DNA of 64,000 nucleotides from contig CP141146.1 in NCBI GenBank assembly GCA_035235625.1, positions 6,380,501-6,444,500 on the forward strand. Direction: 5' to 3'. This DNA is from Saururus chinensis. Lineage: Eukaryota > Streptophyta > Magnoliopsida > Piperales > Saururaceae. This document shows positions 33,149-45,300 of this stretch, in pieces (the first letter of the stretch is position 1; each line of letters starts with the position of its first letter). The position numbers and the translations under genes were made by a program. The notes beneath the pieces are model-generated. The model worked only from the letters and a program-made list of their open reading frames with translations, had not been told where the DNA came from and made no database searches.

Positions 33149-33794
33149 CTCCCTCAACATTATCAACTCCCTCCATGACCACAAACCTTTTAAAACCCCA
33201 TGGGGTCACATCATCACCCAAGGGAAGCTTCTGCTACATTACTTCTAGACAATGAGTTTCAGCTTTGTCAGAAAGGAGGTCAACCAAGTGGCTTATTTGC
33301 TAGTTCATCTCGTTAAGAACTTAAGCTATAGCAAGGAGTGGTAGGATAACCTTCCTCATTTGGTTTTCGCTGCCTGATATGTTGATTTTGTGATATAATA
33401 ATTTGCTACTTTATATGTTGGAAAAACAAATCTCATAATCCAAGATATGTTTGATAGAAAAAATGTCTAGGTATTATGACCACTATGATGTTTTAAAATG
33501 TAATTAGAAATTTTGGGATCTGACAATGTGGAGGAGCTTTAGTTTTTCAAAAAAAGAAAGAATATAATTTGTACATTTAATTTGGCTAAGAGTATTTATG
33601 TCTTTATATTAATTTTGTCCTCATGTGACATACAATTTCATATATTTGTGTAATTTGAGTACTGTTTTTATTCTCATGTGACACTACTGCTGCATTAACG
33701 AGCCCACATAGTGAACTTATGTGCATGGCTTGTAGGCCAAACTTCACTTTACCTTCCCCTAAGTTAAGGAAGGCATTCAGGAGAGGGAGTGGAG
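33149..33794 (+). pseudogene. Remnant of a retroelement RNase H-like C-terminus
   Basis: From about 33252 the plus strand reads SFSFVRKEVNQVAYLLVHLV, followed by ...NLSYSKEW and a stop. This matches the end of the RNase H-like domain in plant non-LTR elements and related proteins (pattern F.(Y/F)(V/I)(R/P)RE.N..AD.LA), with the usual Ala-Asp replaced by Ala-Tyr. Only this tail is present. The rest of the interval is AT-rich without features. Confidence 0.5.
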
Positions 33795-34017
33795 GGAAGT
33801 GTTTTTTATGCTCCTCTCTAGTATTAAGTTAAGCGTTAGCTACACATGAGAATCATTGATATTTTAGATCAATAACATACACACTAATATATGTTGGCGT
33901 AAGTGATACTAATACTAACATATATTAGCACATCTGTCATCAATTTAAAATATTAATGGCTCTCATAGGTACCTTACATTGGGTTCATTGTCAGCAAGAT
34001 ACATAAAATACTCTTCC
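33795..34017. repeat. MITE family B, third copy
   Basis: Left 'ggaagtgttttttatgctcc' pairs with the right 'gatacataaaatactcttcc'. The centre has 'taatatatgttggcgtaagt' and 'actaacatatattagcac' as inverted partners. Confidence 0.75.
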
Positions 34018-34756
34018 AGAGTGGAGAGGTGTTCCCTCCCCTGCCCATTTTACCCAAGGCAACATTGAGCATGAAGAAACTTTGAGTACTATTTATCAAA
34101 ATAAAAATGTTAGAAGTCAAATAATGACTGAGGTGACTTATCATAATTTTAAATGATGAATTAAGGCGTCCAAAGTTGCCTTGAGGTTCGCCAATAGAGG
34201 ATGTTACAAATTTTTTAAGTGTGGGCCGTTTTTCATTGTACAACCTTGATGAGAGGTCTCTTGCTCTATTTAAGTGAAGGCCGTCCTCTCCCTGCTTGCC
34301 ATGACATGCATCCAATCCAGCTAGTTGTGAAAAGAATGGAGAACACAAGGGTTAGGGCAAGATTTTGAGAAAAAATAATACATTTTTTCGCTAGGTAAGA
34401 CTCACACACCGTACATAGTATGCAAATTGGATTGATCCTTGGACATATATCTCCCACAACCTGGAGAGATCCAACTAACCAGATTAAGGCTGGATTAGAG
34501 AAAAAAAGAACTTATATACAATAGCCATAAAAATAGCTACACCTTCCAACTTGAATTCGTATTGCTCAGTGCCACTAATTTTTTGTGATAAATCTCGGGA
34601 CAATTAGAAGAAGAATTTCTGACAGTGTGCTTTTCTTTCTGAGGCCGTAATTAGTTGATAATTTTTTTCTTCATTTATTGTAACAGTAAAGGCTTTAAAA
34701 GCAGAAGAAAAAAGTTATTGTAAAGGCTTAACAACTAGAGTAGTATATAATATATT

Positions 34757-34862
34757 TTCTCCCTCTTAAAATAAGTGTCCTATTTAGTTTTTTAAAATGA
34801 ACTAATTTAAGTTTATTTTAAAAAAAGATAGAAATAAGACACTTAATTTAAGAAAGAGAGAC
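34757..34862. repeat. MITE family C
   Basis: 'tctccctcttaaaataagtg' at the left pairs with 'gacacttaatttaagaaagaga' at the right. Confidence 0.6.
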
Positions 34863-35057
34863 TAGTACACAAGAAAGTTGGTTAAATGTGTGAGTATTTT
34901 CTATGGTGGAATATTAAATATGTACAAGAAGATTGGAAAAATATAACACCTTCAATTAAAGTGACTTTCCAATTACTCATTTTTATTATAAAAGGCTGTT
35001 TAAGATCGTCTTCTTCGAGGAAGAGAATCATGTTGTACATGGCAAAAACACATTCTA

Positions 35058-35204
35058 GTCCATATTAAATGTCCTATTTAATTTTTCAAAATGAACTAAA
35101 ATCTCACCGCCCCACATTAAATGTTGTTTGGTTTTTCAAAATACACTAATTTTAATTGATTTTGAAATATCGATAAAACAAATAATATGGGACGGAAAGA
35201 GCAT
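35058..35204. repeat. MITE family C, rearranged
   Basis: 'tccatattaaatgtcctatt' and 'aataatatgggacgga' are terminal partners. An extra internal 'caccgccccacattaaatgt' looks like a second left end, suggesting two nested or tandem copies. Confidence 0.5.
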
Positions 35205-35763
35205 CTAAATACTCTCCTCAAGTGGGACTACTTTGTTGACAAGAGCACCCAACTTGCCTATAACTAGCCACTTCAACTATGTCATTATGATCTCTAGTAG
35301 GAGTTTTTTTATTAATTATATATTTATCATTATTGAGTTGCCCAATTGCAGCAACGTGTGGTTTTGATATGATCAAAACATGTGATCAATATTCATCAAG
35401 TTCAACTGTGACGTAACGTATGCAAACCCAACCAGCAATTAACGATGTCTAGCTGAGCTGATGTGGGATGCAAAGGTAAATAAGCTTTAATTTGTTCGAT
35501 GTCCGCATGAGGACTTCCACCATTAAGGAGGTTAAAAAAAAAAAACCATTCTTTGTCCAGTGGAATGGTAGAGACTGCTAATTCATGGGCATTGGAACTG
35601 TCTTCAGATATGTTTCCGTGAAGTATCCATTTTTTCAGCCTTGAACTAAATAAAATTCAGAACTCACTACCTTTCACCTCTTTGCAAACTAGGTTAAACA
35701 CTCCTTGACCTATTTTTTTCAAATTTTTTTATTTGTGTTTTGACAAATTAAAGATAGAAAAGG

Positions 35764-35922
35764 TTAATATGAGGCCCGGCTTATGCATACTAACGTGAGC
35801 CCAAGCATTTCGAGCTATCAGATCTTGATCTTACAACGCAAGGGGAGTATTAATCCAAACTTGTTTGCCACTTGAGTGATAACGCGCATGAGCCGGGCTC
35901 ATACAAACAGGTCTTATTAAAG
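35764..35922. repeat. MITE family A
   Basis: 'ttaatatgaggcccggcttat' on the left pairs with 'atgagccgggctcatacaaa' on the right; the middle carries 'cgagctatcagatct'. Confidence 0.65.
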
Positions 35923-36337
35923 ATTGAGGGGAAAGACATGCAAACTCAACATGAAAATCAAATATCTTGCCAAATTAAAATGTGTCTTCCTTTCCTCACT
36001 TCTGATGGCCGTAAAATCCTCACAGAAATCATACATAAAACTGTAACCCTTTACTTGACCACCTTGCTTTTTTTCATCACTCGTATGTCTTATTAAGCCT
36101 TATTAAGATTCCAATAATTTTCTCATATTATAGATTTCTTCTTCACAGTAAGCCTTATTAAGAAAAAAAACCCACCACGTATGTCAGATACATTCACAGG
36201 TTATATATATTATCTATACTATGCATTATTGCATGCACACAGCTATTATTAATAAGGTTATTTTGATTAAAACATATAAAACAGTCTCAGCTGTTTGGTC
36301 TTCGTCTCCGTAAGCACTTATCTAGGACGGAACAGTG

Positions 36338-39300
36338 TCACTTTGTGCTTCTTCCTGGCCTTCCGATGAACAATTCTGTCTCCACCTCGCAATGTTGGCT
36401 ACTACAATCATATGGGACAATTTCGCTCTGGTTTGTTCTTTTCGCATGGTGCTCTATTTCACACTGCATGGACTGCGCGAGGCATTTCCATTACCCATGC
36501 TATTCTAGAATTAGGATGTAACATATACGGAGACAAACGCACAATGCGAGTGTGTGTCTGAGTGAGAGAGAGAGAGTGGGGGGAGGGAAATAACCACAGG
36601 ATCGATCCTACCTTCTGCCGCAGCAATAAGTTCTCCCTGGACAGGATGCTCTCCTGTATAATTTGATGAACCCAGTTAAAACTTGTGAACTGAAACTTTT
36701 TGGTGAGAATTTTTTATACAGTTACTCACGTTTTCTCTTAGTTGCTCGATCTGCTCCTTGAAACGTAGATTCTGAGTAATGGCAACAAGTTATGAGATGG
36801 AATAGATCATACAACGTCTGAGATAATCTATAATTGCTACACAAGAATATGTTTCTTACTGACCTTTTTTCCTCTTATCTTGCTGAGGCTGTGCTCCAGC
36901 TGGTTCTCTATTTGCTGTAGCTCATCCACGGAACAAGATCCAAGGCCTTCGCCCAATAGTTTCCTGAAGATACAAGTTAGTAAAAAAATTATTAGATGTT
37001 ACAAATCTAGGTGGCGAGGTTGATGTCCATACACATGAATTAGCTGCTTTTACGTGTACAGATAGCAGCTGCTGTTTCACTCACCTGCTATATGAGTAGA
37101 ATTTGAAGCAATAACTTCATGGGCACGGTTTACCAGGTTAAACCACCATTATTCAAAGTACTTTGTTTTATTCTGTCATATTTTTAGCCAAGATGAAGTG
37201 AATATCTTGGTTTATTTAATCAGGAACATGGATACCTTTGCTAAAATAGGGATGAAACTTGGTCTCTTTGTGCAATCCCTATGGCCTTCTGTCAATTCAT
37301 GTCGCTCTCGTGGCAAAAAGATAGATCTTCAACTCATATATATATATATATAGATATATGTGTGTGTATATGTATGTATGTATGTTATTATACAGAATCA
37401 AGCACCATGTATCCGCCCATTCTTTGCCAGTTTAAATAATTCAACCATATACTTTCAGAGAGCATATGCTAGAGGAAAGGAAGCTTTTAACCTTTTGGTA
37501 ACTTCAAGAGATTCAATCTTTTTTGCCATGTTTGCCGCTTCAAGCCTCCATTGCTGCACATGAATTTCGCTATCATCGGTCATAATAGAAAAGATATACA
37601 CTGTGTGTATTCAACATGATACTTGTGGTGCTGCATATATTAGACAGCTTCATCTAAGTGAAAGTGTCAATATTAATGTTAAACTTCATGGCTAGTTTAA
37701 GTACATGTTTCTCTTCTTAATACTTCCCTCCAGGCCTACAAGTTATAGTACTATCGAGAGAACTATAGAGACCGGTTGATTGAACATCATATAGCGCTGG
37801 ATATGCACTTGAGAGTCATAAAGCTGAATTATACCATCCAGGTGATGTACATATACTGCTGCAGGTGGTTAAGGCCAACCTGAATGTGTTGTTATACCAT
37901 CCAGGTGATGTACATATACTGCTGCAAGTGGTTAAGGCCAACCTGAATATGTTGTTCCGTTGCTTTGGTGGCGAAGCTGACATCCATTGTGTACTTCTGG
38001 TAGCGTTCAATCGTCTTTTGCATGCTAGAAGATGTTGAGAAACAAGTATGGTTAGTCACTTCTGCTCATCCCTTGCAGGAAATAAGGATATAAAGAGGTA
38101 CAAAAAGTTAATAAAGCAATCATTTTACTATGGCCAATACGACCGGCACCAGAACAATTAGTAAGTAAAAACATCAAAAAATTGAAATAGAAAACAGATA
38201 GCACAGATTGGATCAAAAATATTGTGGGAGTTCATGGAGAAGTTTAAAAGGGTGAGAGGATATACATTGAGATTGCCCTGCTATGATTCTAAAACTCGGC
38301 AGAAGTGAACCAGAGAATCGCATATATTAGACAATACAGACTATACAGTTAACTAAGAATGGATTGTTGTGAAGCAAGTAGTAAAGGTGAAGCTTAATCT
38401 CTTAGAAGAGGTAAGCTCAAACGATTATTTTACTTGTTGACTAGTTTGTAGCATTTGACTTCGTTGAGAGACGAAACATTTCAGTGCTGAATAAAAAAAG
38501 ACAAAATTAAACATTTCAAAAGCACAAGATTTTAAAGTAAGATTTATTTTTTGGTTAAATGTCTCAGATAGATTAACATTAAGCAGGTGAGAGGAGAGAG
38601 ACAAATATAAGAACGTTGTAGTCCAGGCATAACTGCATTTAGCAGTCTTTCTCCGACAGGCTTTCAGTTTCCAGGAACTCCCTTTTAACCAAAACTCTGT
38701 TTGGTAATTTTGTGAAAGGAAGGGCTTGAGCTAAATAGAAGCGTCAAAGCCGCAGCCATTAACCATCCAGCTTCTGCTTCCGCTTTGACTTTTGCAAAAG
38801 TATTGAAAAATACCACTAAAGTTTGGCTACTGTGTGAGTCTGACTGTGTGAGCCTGGGCATCACGTGTTGTTAAATTATGATCTAATGGTGTACATAAAT
38901 CAGGGGTAGATTAGTTTATGTGCCGATGGCTTATAATGTCTGGCTTACATGAGCCAAGACTCAAATAAACTTTTTTCATATTAAATTGTTGCAAATTTTA
39001 CTGCTACAAAGGAGATTTGATCTCACACTCCAAAAAATAACGGAGATTTGATCATTTGACTTCCAAATATAAAATTTTGAGAGTACACAGACTTTCACAT
39101 TGCAAAGTGAAAGTCTAAATTGCAAAGTCCAAATTTGGAAGACTCAAAATCTCTTCATCCATAAAGGGTACTACGTCACTTGTATTGATGGAAAAAATTT
39201 ATTCACCAATACACAACAAAATAATTCCCTACTGAGCATCCATTTCAAAATATTCCCACAAATGAGCTGAGTCAGCTTGCAAGCTACCTTCCAAAAAAAA

Positions 39301-42300
39301 AACGCCATCAGATGTTTATTGTAAAAAGTGTGATAAGGGCTGAAGTGAAGGCAGGAACTGTGATTAAAATAATTACCCAAATGTTTAATTGACATAACTG
39401 ATGTTATTAGGAGAAGTGGTTAAATACAAATAGTTATGTTTTCCCTAACTTAAACTTCTTGGGAAGTGGTTGACTAACATGATATTTATGGTGTCTATAA
39501 CAACTTGAGCTTTTAGGAGAAAGTGGCTCAATAGCAGACATGGCTACAAAATGTGCAAGATGTATTCTATAGAAGATACGAGTGAGCCAACATGAATTTC
39601 AGCTGGTTCAGTTCACATTACCATAATGAAAGCTTTATGCAATTTATCAATGAATAATGATCTGAAAGTAAATGTTGGTCCAACAACTTGAGTTTTTAGA
39701 TGCCTCACACTTGCATTATTATCCAATAACGTCCAACTAAAGTGAAAACATATGAAAAATAAATATAATTATGTTAGAGGTCTAATTTGAAGAATATATA
39801 CATCAGGCACTATTTAGGCCCAAGACAATTATCTTTTGGATTCCGGTTTTGCTTCAAATTTCTGTTGGTTCTCAAGTTTTGCTTTCATTGGTTCCATGAT
39901 AAACGGAAAATGATATTTCTACTTCACTTTCTCTATACCAAAATCCTACTCCAACATTTGATTTAACTGGGAAAAGTGAATCTCCTTTTTGTTAGGTATG
40001 ACTCACTTTCTCTTAGAGACTAGAGTAGGCTTTTGGTGTCGAGAAAATGAAGTAAGAATATCAACTTCTATAGTAAACCCTTCTAGTAAGAAATTACAAA
40101 TATGATATTCATAAAACTTTTGTGTTACTTTAAAAAAGTTATTTCTTTTTTATCTTTTTCATGTAAAACAATTATTTCTTTCATGAGCATACAACTATAG
40201 GAAGATTATGCATGTTGACATGCAAAACCCTCATTGAACTTGGAAATTATAATGGAAACTCAAATTACTGAGATGAAATTTTTTTTAAGGAGTCACTGAA
40301 CGATATATAATATCAATCAAAAGTACGCCAAAATAAAAACCCTTTGAAAAAGTCTATTTTAAAAAACTATCACTTGATATATCTCAATATCTTAAGCTAG
40401 CGACATTCTTAATTTCTAGCACCGTATTGAAAGATGGCCCTATCAATGTTTCTCTAGCAAGATATGGTAGGGGAAAATGCCCCCATATATTTACCGATCC
40501 AAAAACATTATTTCTCTAGCAAGATGGTCACAATTTTTGTTGTAGAAGTACATGTTTAGAACCTCAGGAGGATTCACCATTCCTCACTTTAAAAGCATAT
40601 GTGATAAGTGACAAAGGCATGATATATAAAGAGATGTCTCCTAGATGAAATGAAACATTTGATTCATATTGCTTGTTGTTGGGGCTAATATGTTGACTCA
40701 AGTAGATGGCTCGTCTGACAGAGCATCTACTGTTAATGAGCCTTTTTTTATGGACTTGTCTAGCATGACCTGCTTTCATAACCAAAGCTTAGTGACTAAT
40801 AATAAGAGGGTACCACATCACTAAGGAAGTAGTGAAAGAGATGCTTGGGAACCAGATTTTTTAGTTATCAAGGTTCCCCCTCAACATGTCAACTGGTTAT
40901 GCATTATGGTCATGGTAATTGGTCATGAAAATATTTTTCTTTTTTTATATGTTGTCATGACTCAACTTTTGGATTTCAAGAGAACCTTTTTTAAATGAAT
41001 CTATAATCCCCTACTTTCCTTAACTTCATAGTAAGGACTTGTTTGCCTTGTGCTTTGAAGTAGAAAGGAAATTGATTTTTATTCTATTAGATTTTTTTAA
41101 AAAAAAGCAAAAATAGAAGATGTTTGGTTAGAGTTTATTTGGATGATTTTTAAAGAGAAATATGCTTTTAGCTCACTTTTGATTTTTGTGTATTAAATGA
41201 CAAGAATACCCTCCAATATAAAGAAGAAGAAAAATAAATGATAGGTAAAATGTTTTTTCACATCATTTCAAAAAAGAAATAATTTTCTTCAGGAACCCTC
41301 CTCTCAAGGTCCTCCTGATGAGGCTTATTGAAGAAATCAAATTTTGGGTCAATTCGGTTTGAATGGACCCAAAATGTGATTTAATGCAAGAAAAGTCATT
41401 TCTAAATGAAATGAACCGTCCAAACGAATTTGAGGCCTTAAAGCCATTCTCACATATTAAAAGCATTTTTCACTATTGAAAAGTGCCTCCCAAACAAGCC
41501 CTAAGTCCTCCATCCTTGTATGTTGTTCTTGAGAGTTCATATTTAGTCCTAAAAGTTCATCAATTCAACTCCTTAAATTTCCAAGCTAAACTCTTCGTGA
41601 CTCAAAATTTGACATGACTCCATTAACTCCACGAGTCAAACTCCAAAACCTCATCAAACTACATTAGCTCATATAACCCCCCCACTCTGATTAAAAAAAA
41701 ACTTCATCTTGTCTAAAATGTTATCTTTTCAAAGTTGTATAATATAATATCCGATGAAAAAAAGTTATATAATATGACTAGAGAAGGGCTATCAAGCTGC
41801 AGCCCACTACAATTATGGCAAAGGAGCCATCCAATCATGATATGAGACCATGATTTGATGGCCCACTTCGCACTGCTGGGAAGGTTTTTTCATATAATTA
41901 TACCATAGTGATATACGAATCAACGGGGTAGGACAAAATTTTGTGAATTAGGAATCAAAAGGGAGGATATATTGAGGGAAAGTGGAAATTTTTTAAGAAG
42001 TGTAAGAATTTAGAGTTTTTGGAAAAATTTCTACCCTTTAATCTCTAATAAATTCTTTAATTTATCAAAACTTACACAAAGAGGGTATAACCATTTTATA
42101 TAATTTGAACAAGTCCTCAATCTACTTGAAAAAGAACTCCTTATTATCTTAAGAAAAGAAATAACCTTACATGGAGATCAAAGTGCAATTGATCGACATA
42201 GAACAACCGAGACAAAATATACTAAAAAAATTTAAATGTGTGTAATGCAACTAAGACAAAATTAGTAATACTAGTGATGGTAACCCAAGAAGAAAAAGTC

Positions 42301-45300
42301 ATCAGCCTCCACCAAATTTGTACATAAAAAAAGGTATGGTTGTGCTGTAATAGATAAAGAACCCAATGAAAGTGAAGATTGGAAGAAGCGGATATAGCAC
42401 AATCACCAAAAAATGAACATGAGAAGAGATGGACAGAAAGATAGGAGGGAGGCAGGAGGAAGAGAAGGGCATGCTGACAAGATTGGAGGCCACAAGAGGA
42501 AGAAAAAGAGCATTGTTATGGCAAAATGGAGAGGTGACGTGGCTGAAAATAGGGTTTTTCCTCAGCCGAATAGCTGGCTGTCAAGTCTTGTATGTGTATG
42601 TGCTTGCTAACAATTTGTCTGTCGGTGTTTTATCTGTAGACGAGACCTCTTATTTGACAAACATGGCCATTGATTGCAGACATTGCCTCTTGGACTATTA
42701 CAACAGGGATGAAGCGTTTAGAGAGAATGAGAGAGATATTGATGTCTATGACTAAGTGGGGTAGCGTGAATGGGGATCTTTGTATTAACTTAGTATAGAA
42801 TAACAATTTAGACTTATACATGTTATCTTCTTTATTTGTAGGAATATTATTATTGAACTTGCATTTCATATATTTAGTAATTAGCTCAACTAAAAAACTA
42901 AAATGTAACATTAACGTGATTGTATTTAAATTGTTAAGAATTCAAGTATACAAAATGATGCTTAAGGATAGCTATGGAAACCATTTTTGTTATAGCATTG
43001 TGATGATTGAAACAATTATATATACTTGCCACTATATGTAAATATTAGTAAGCATTTAAACCAATGTTTAAAAAGTACTCATGACTCAACCTTGGCTCCA
43101 AAACCAATTAATTAAGTCAACTCCCTCAATGGAGTAATCTATTAACATTTTTAAATATGGTACACAAAAAACATAAATTTTATAATGAGGATGAGTTCAA
43201 TGCTACCTTGTTCAAGTTTATCGATCAATATGCCAATACCAATACGGAAAGATAAATAAAAAGGGTGATCATAGAGATAATAAAAAAATTCTAGAATCTT
43301 TTCTTGTTTTCTTGATTTCCTATACCCTCTTTGTTTCTCATATTATAATTTTTTGGGGAGGTTTTGATGTTTTTTCAGCTTGTGATGCTTAGTTACTTTG
43401 GGTTTTGAGAAGGGTTTTCTAATTTTATTGTAATATCTTATTCACCATTTTTTGAGCTAATACATTTCTTAATTTATTGATAAAAAATATATTTTTACTT
43501 AATATAAATATAATAAAAATAAATCCATTACTTTAAGTGTAAACATTTGTGGAAATATTACACTACTCTTATTTAACTTAATATTATGATATTATAAGAG
43601 AATAAGATTAAATTATAGTTGAACATTGTTATATCCTCGCATGTCTCAGAAGGCGGAGGTCTTGGAGTTCGAAACCCTACTCCATTGGCCACCTAACTAG
43701 GATTATATTTCGATTTACTCGGTGCGCATAATAGGTGGATTACATGTACTTAGCTAAGGAGATTGGCAGTGGGATACAGTGCTCTAAGAGGCCAATTGCC
43801 CAACCTTTTATAGTCGGGTCTTATGGACTTTGACACCCTTTGCTAACAAAATAAAAAATAATTTTATATAATATCATTGAACAAATTTTGTAAAGAAAAT
43901 AGATAGAGCTACGTTACATAATGGAGGTTGATGAGATCTTGGAATCGACTAGGGAAGTCGATAGATTTACTCGGGGAGAATGAAGCCAATCAAAGATATG
44001 CCAATTTTGAGTAACCATGTAGTTTGACAAGGAAGGCTAAGAAGTCCAGTTAGCTTCCGGAGTTTTGGTGTTAAAATGAAATTCTAAACTTCAAAAATTA
44101 AATTTCTAGAATACAAAGAGGATTATCCTCCATGGAGTTGATAAAAATAAGAGAGCAGCCCTCTTTCATATCGAAAGAGAAGCATGCCTTAGGGGGGTTT
44201 AAACTATCTTTCCTGTTTCCTATAATGACCCTTTTGTAATCAGCTCCTGTTAGGGTTTTCACGTGGAGTTGATAATCATAAAAGAGCAGCCCTCATTCAG
44301 ATTGAAGGGGGATGCCTTTGAGGGGTTTAAACTATCTTTCCTGTCTTTCCTATAATGACCCTTTTGTAATCAGGGTTTTTCCTTTTTGTTGCAGTTGGCT
44401 TATAGCATTGTGTATTGTGATCTTGTCTTGATGAGGATTCTTTAGTTTTTTTATTCCCTTGTACTCCCCTTCTTTTGAATAATAAAAATTTTTATTTACC
44501 AAAAAAAATTGAATTGAGTCTTATATTAATCCGTAAAATAATCGTAAAAATTTTTTGACTTGCAAAGGTAGTGCCATTCTTTTGTACACTTAAGGATGAT
44601 TCTTTATAATTAGTTATCCATTCATGACAGGAACAATCAGCCCTAAATTTACTTATAATATGAATTTCAAACTGAATGATTTCAGAATCCCGGATGCATC
44701 CAATCGTGATTACAAATATATTAAGACCTATCACGAAGTACAAGAATATAATTAAAAGTATTTTTATCCTGCTCCTATTTAAGATTTTGTCATGCCCGAT
44801 CCTAAATTCATAGTTTCCTTCTGAAAATGCACTGAATCTACAACTACTACGCAAAACTTTTCTCACTAAGACTTCTGTTCAGACTCCTAATAAATCCTAA
44901 CTCTGCAATGTACAAGGTGGTCTGAGCGCAACATATAAATACATGAACTTGCCCCACTTGACTGAAGGGAACTCCTACAAAAATCAAACCTCGACTGGTA
45001 GTTATAAAAATGAAAAGGGATTTAGACCATTAAGATGATACGTGATCAACATGCAGACAGCTCTCTTTCAGAAAAAAAGCTCCCACGGCTAGCTATCCGC
45101 TCATTTGGTCAGATGGGTGTCAAAGGACATACTTGTTTGGCAAACAAGATTCCCTGACAAACAAATGGCCCAAAAAATGAAAAAGGTTGGTGATTTTAAA
45201 GAAGCCTTCAGTTCCTTACTGTTGCAGGAAGAATGCTAAGAATTCACAAAAAATGAGTAGCATGCTTAAGTCAGGTTGGCCTTGATGAGACGATTATAAC

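Larger units (their letters stand above)
34018..36337. other. Intergenic DNA downstream of the MADS gene, MITE-rich, no gene seen
   Basis: Contains family C hairpins (34757-34862, 35058-35204) and a family A copy (35764-35922). The MADS-gene 3' UTR should lie just below 36338. Minus-strand frames at 33974-34457 have no recognisable motif. Confidence 0.5.

Noticed and set aside
41790-41900. A sixth family A MITE
   Set aside because: Only the 'gagccatccaatca...gatttgatggcccac' hairpin is present; the family's GAGCCCGGGCTCAT ends are missing.
44492-44866. 124-residue minus-strand frame in MADS intron 1, first thought to be an organelle gene fragment
   Set aside because: No organelle protein could be recognised, it lies inside the intron next to a LINE tail, and composition is AT-rich.
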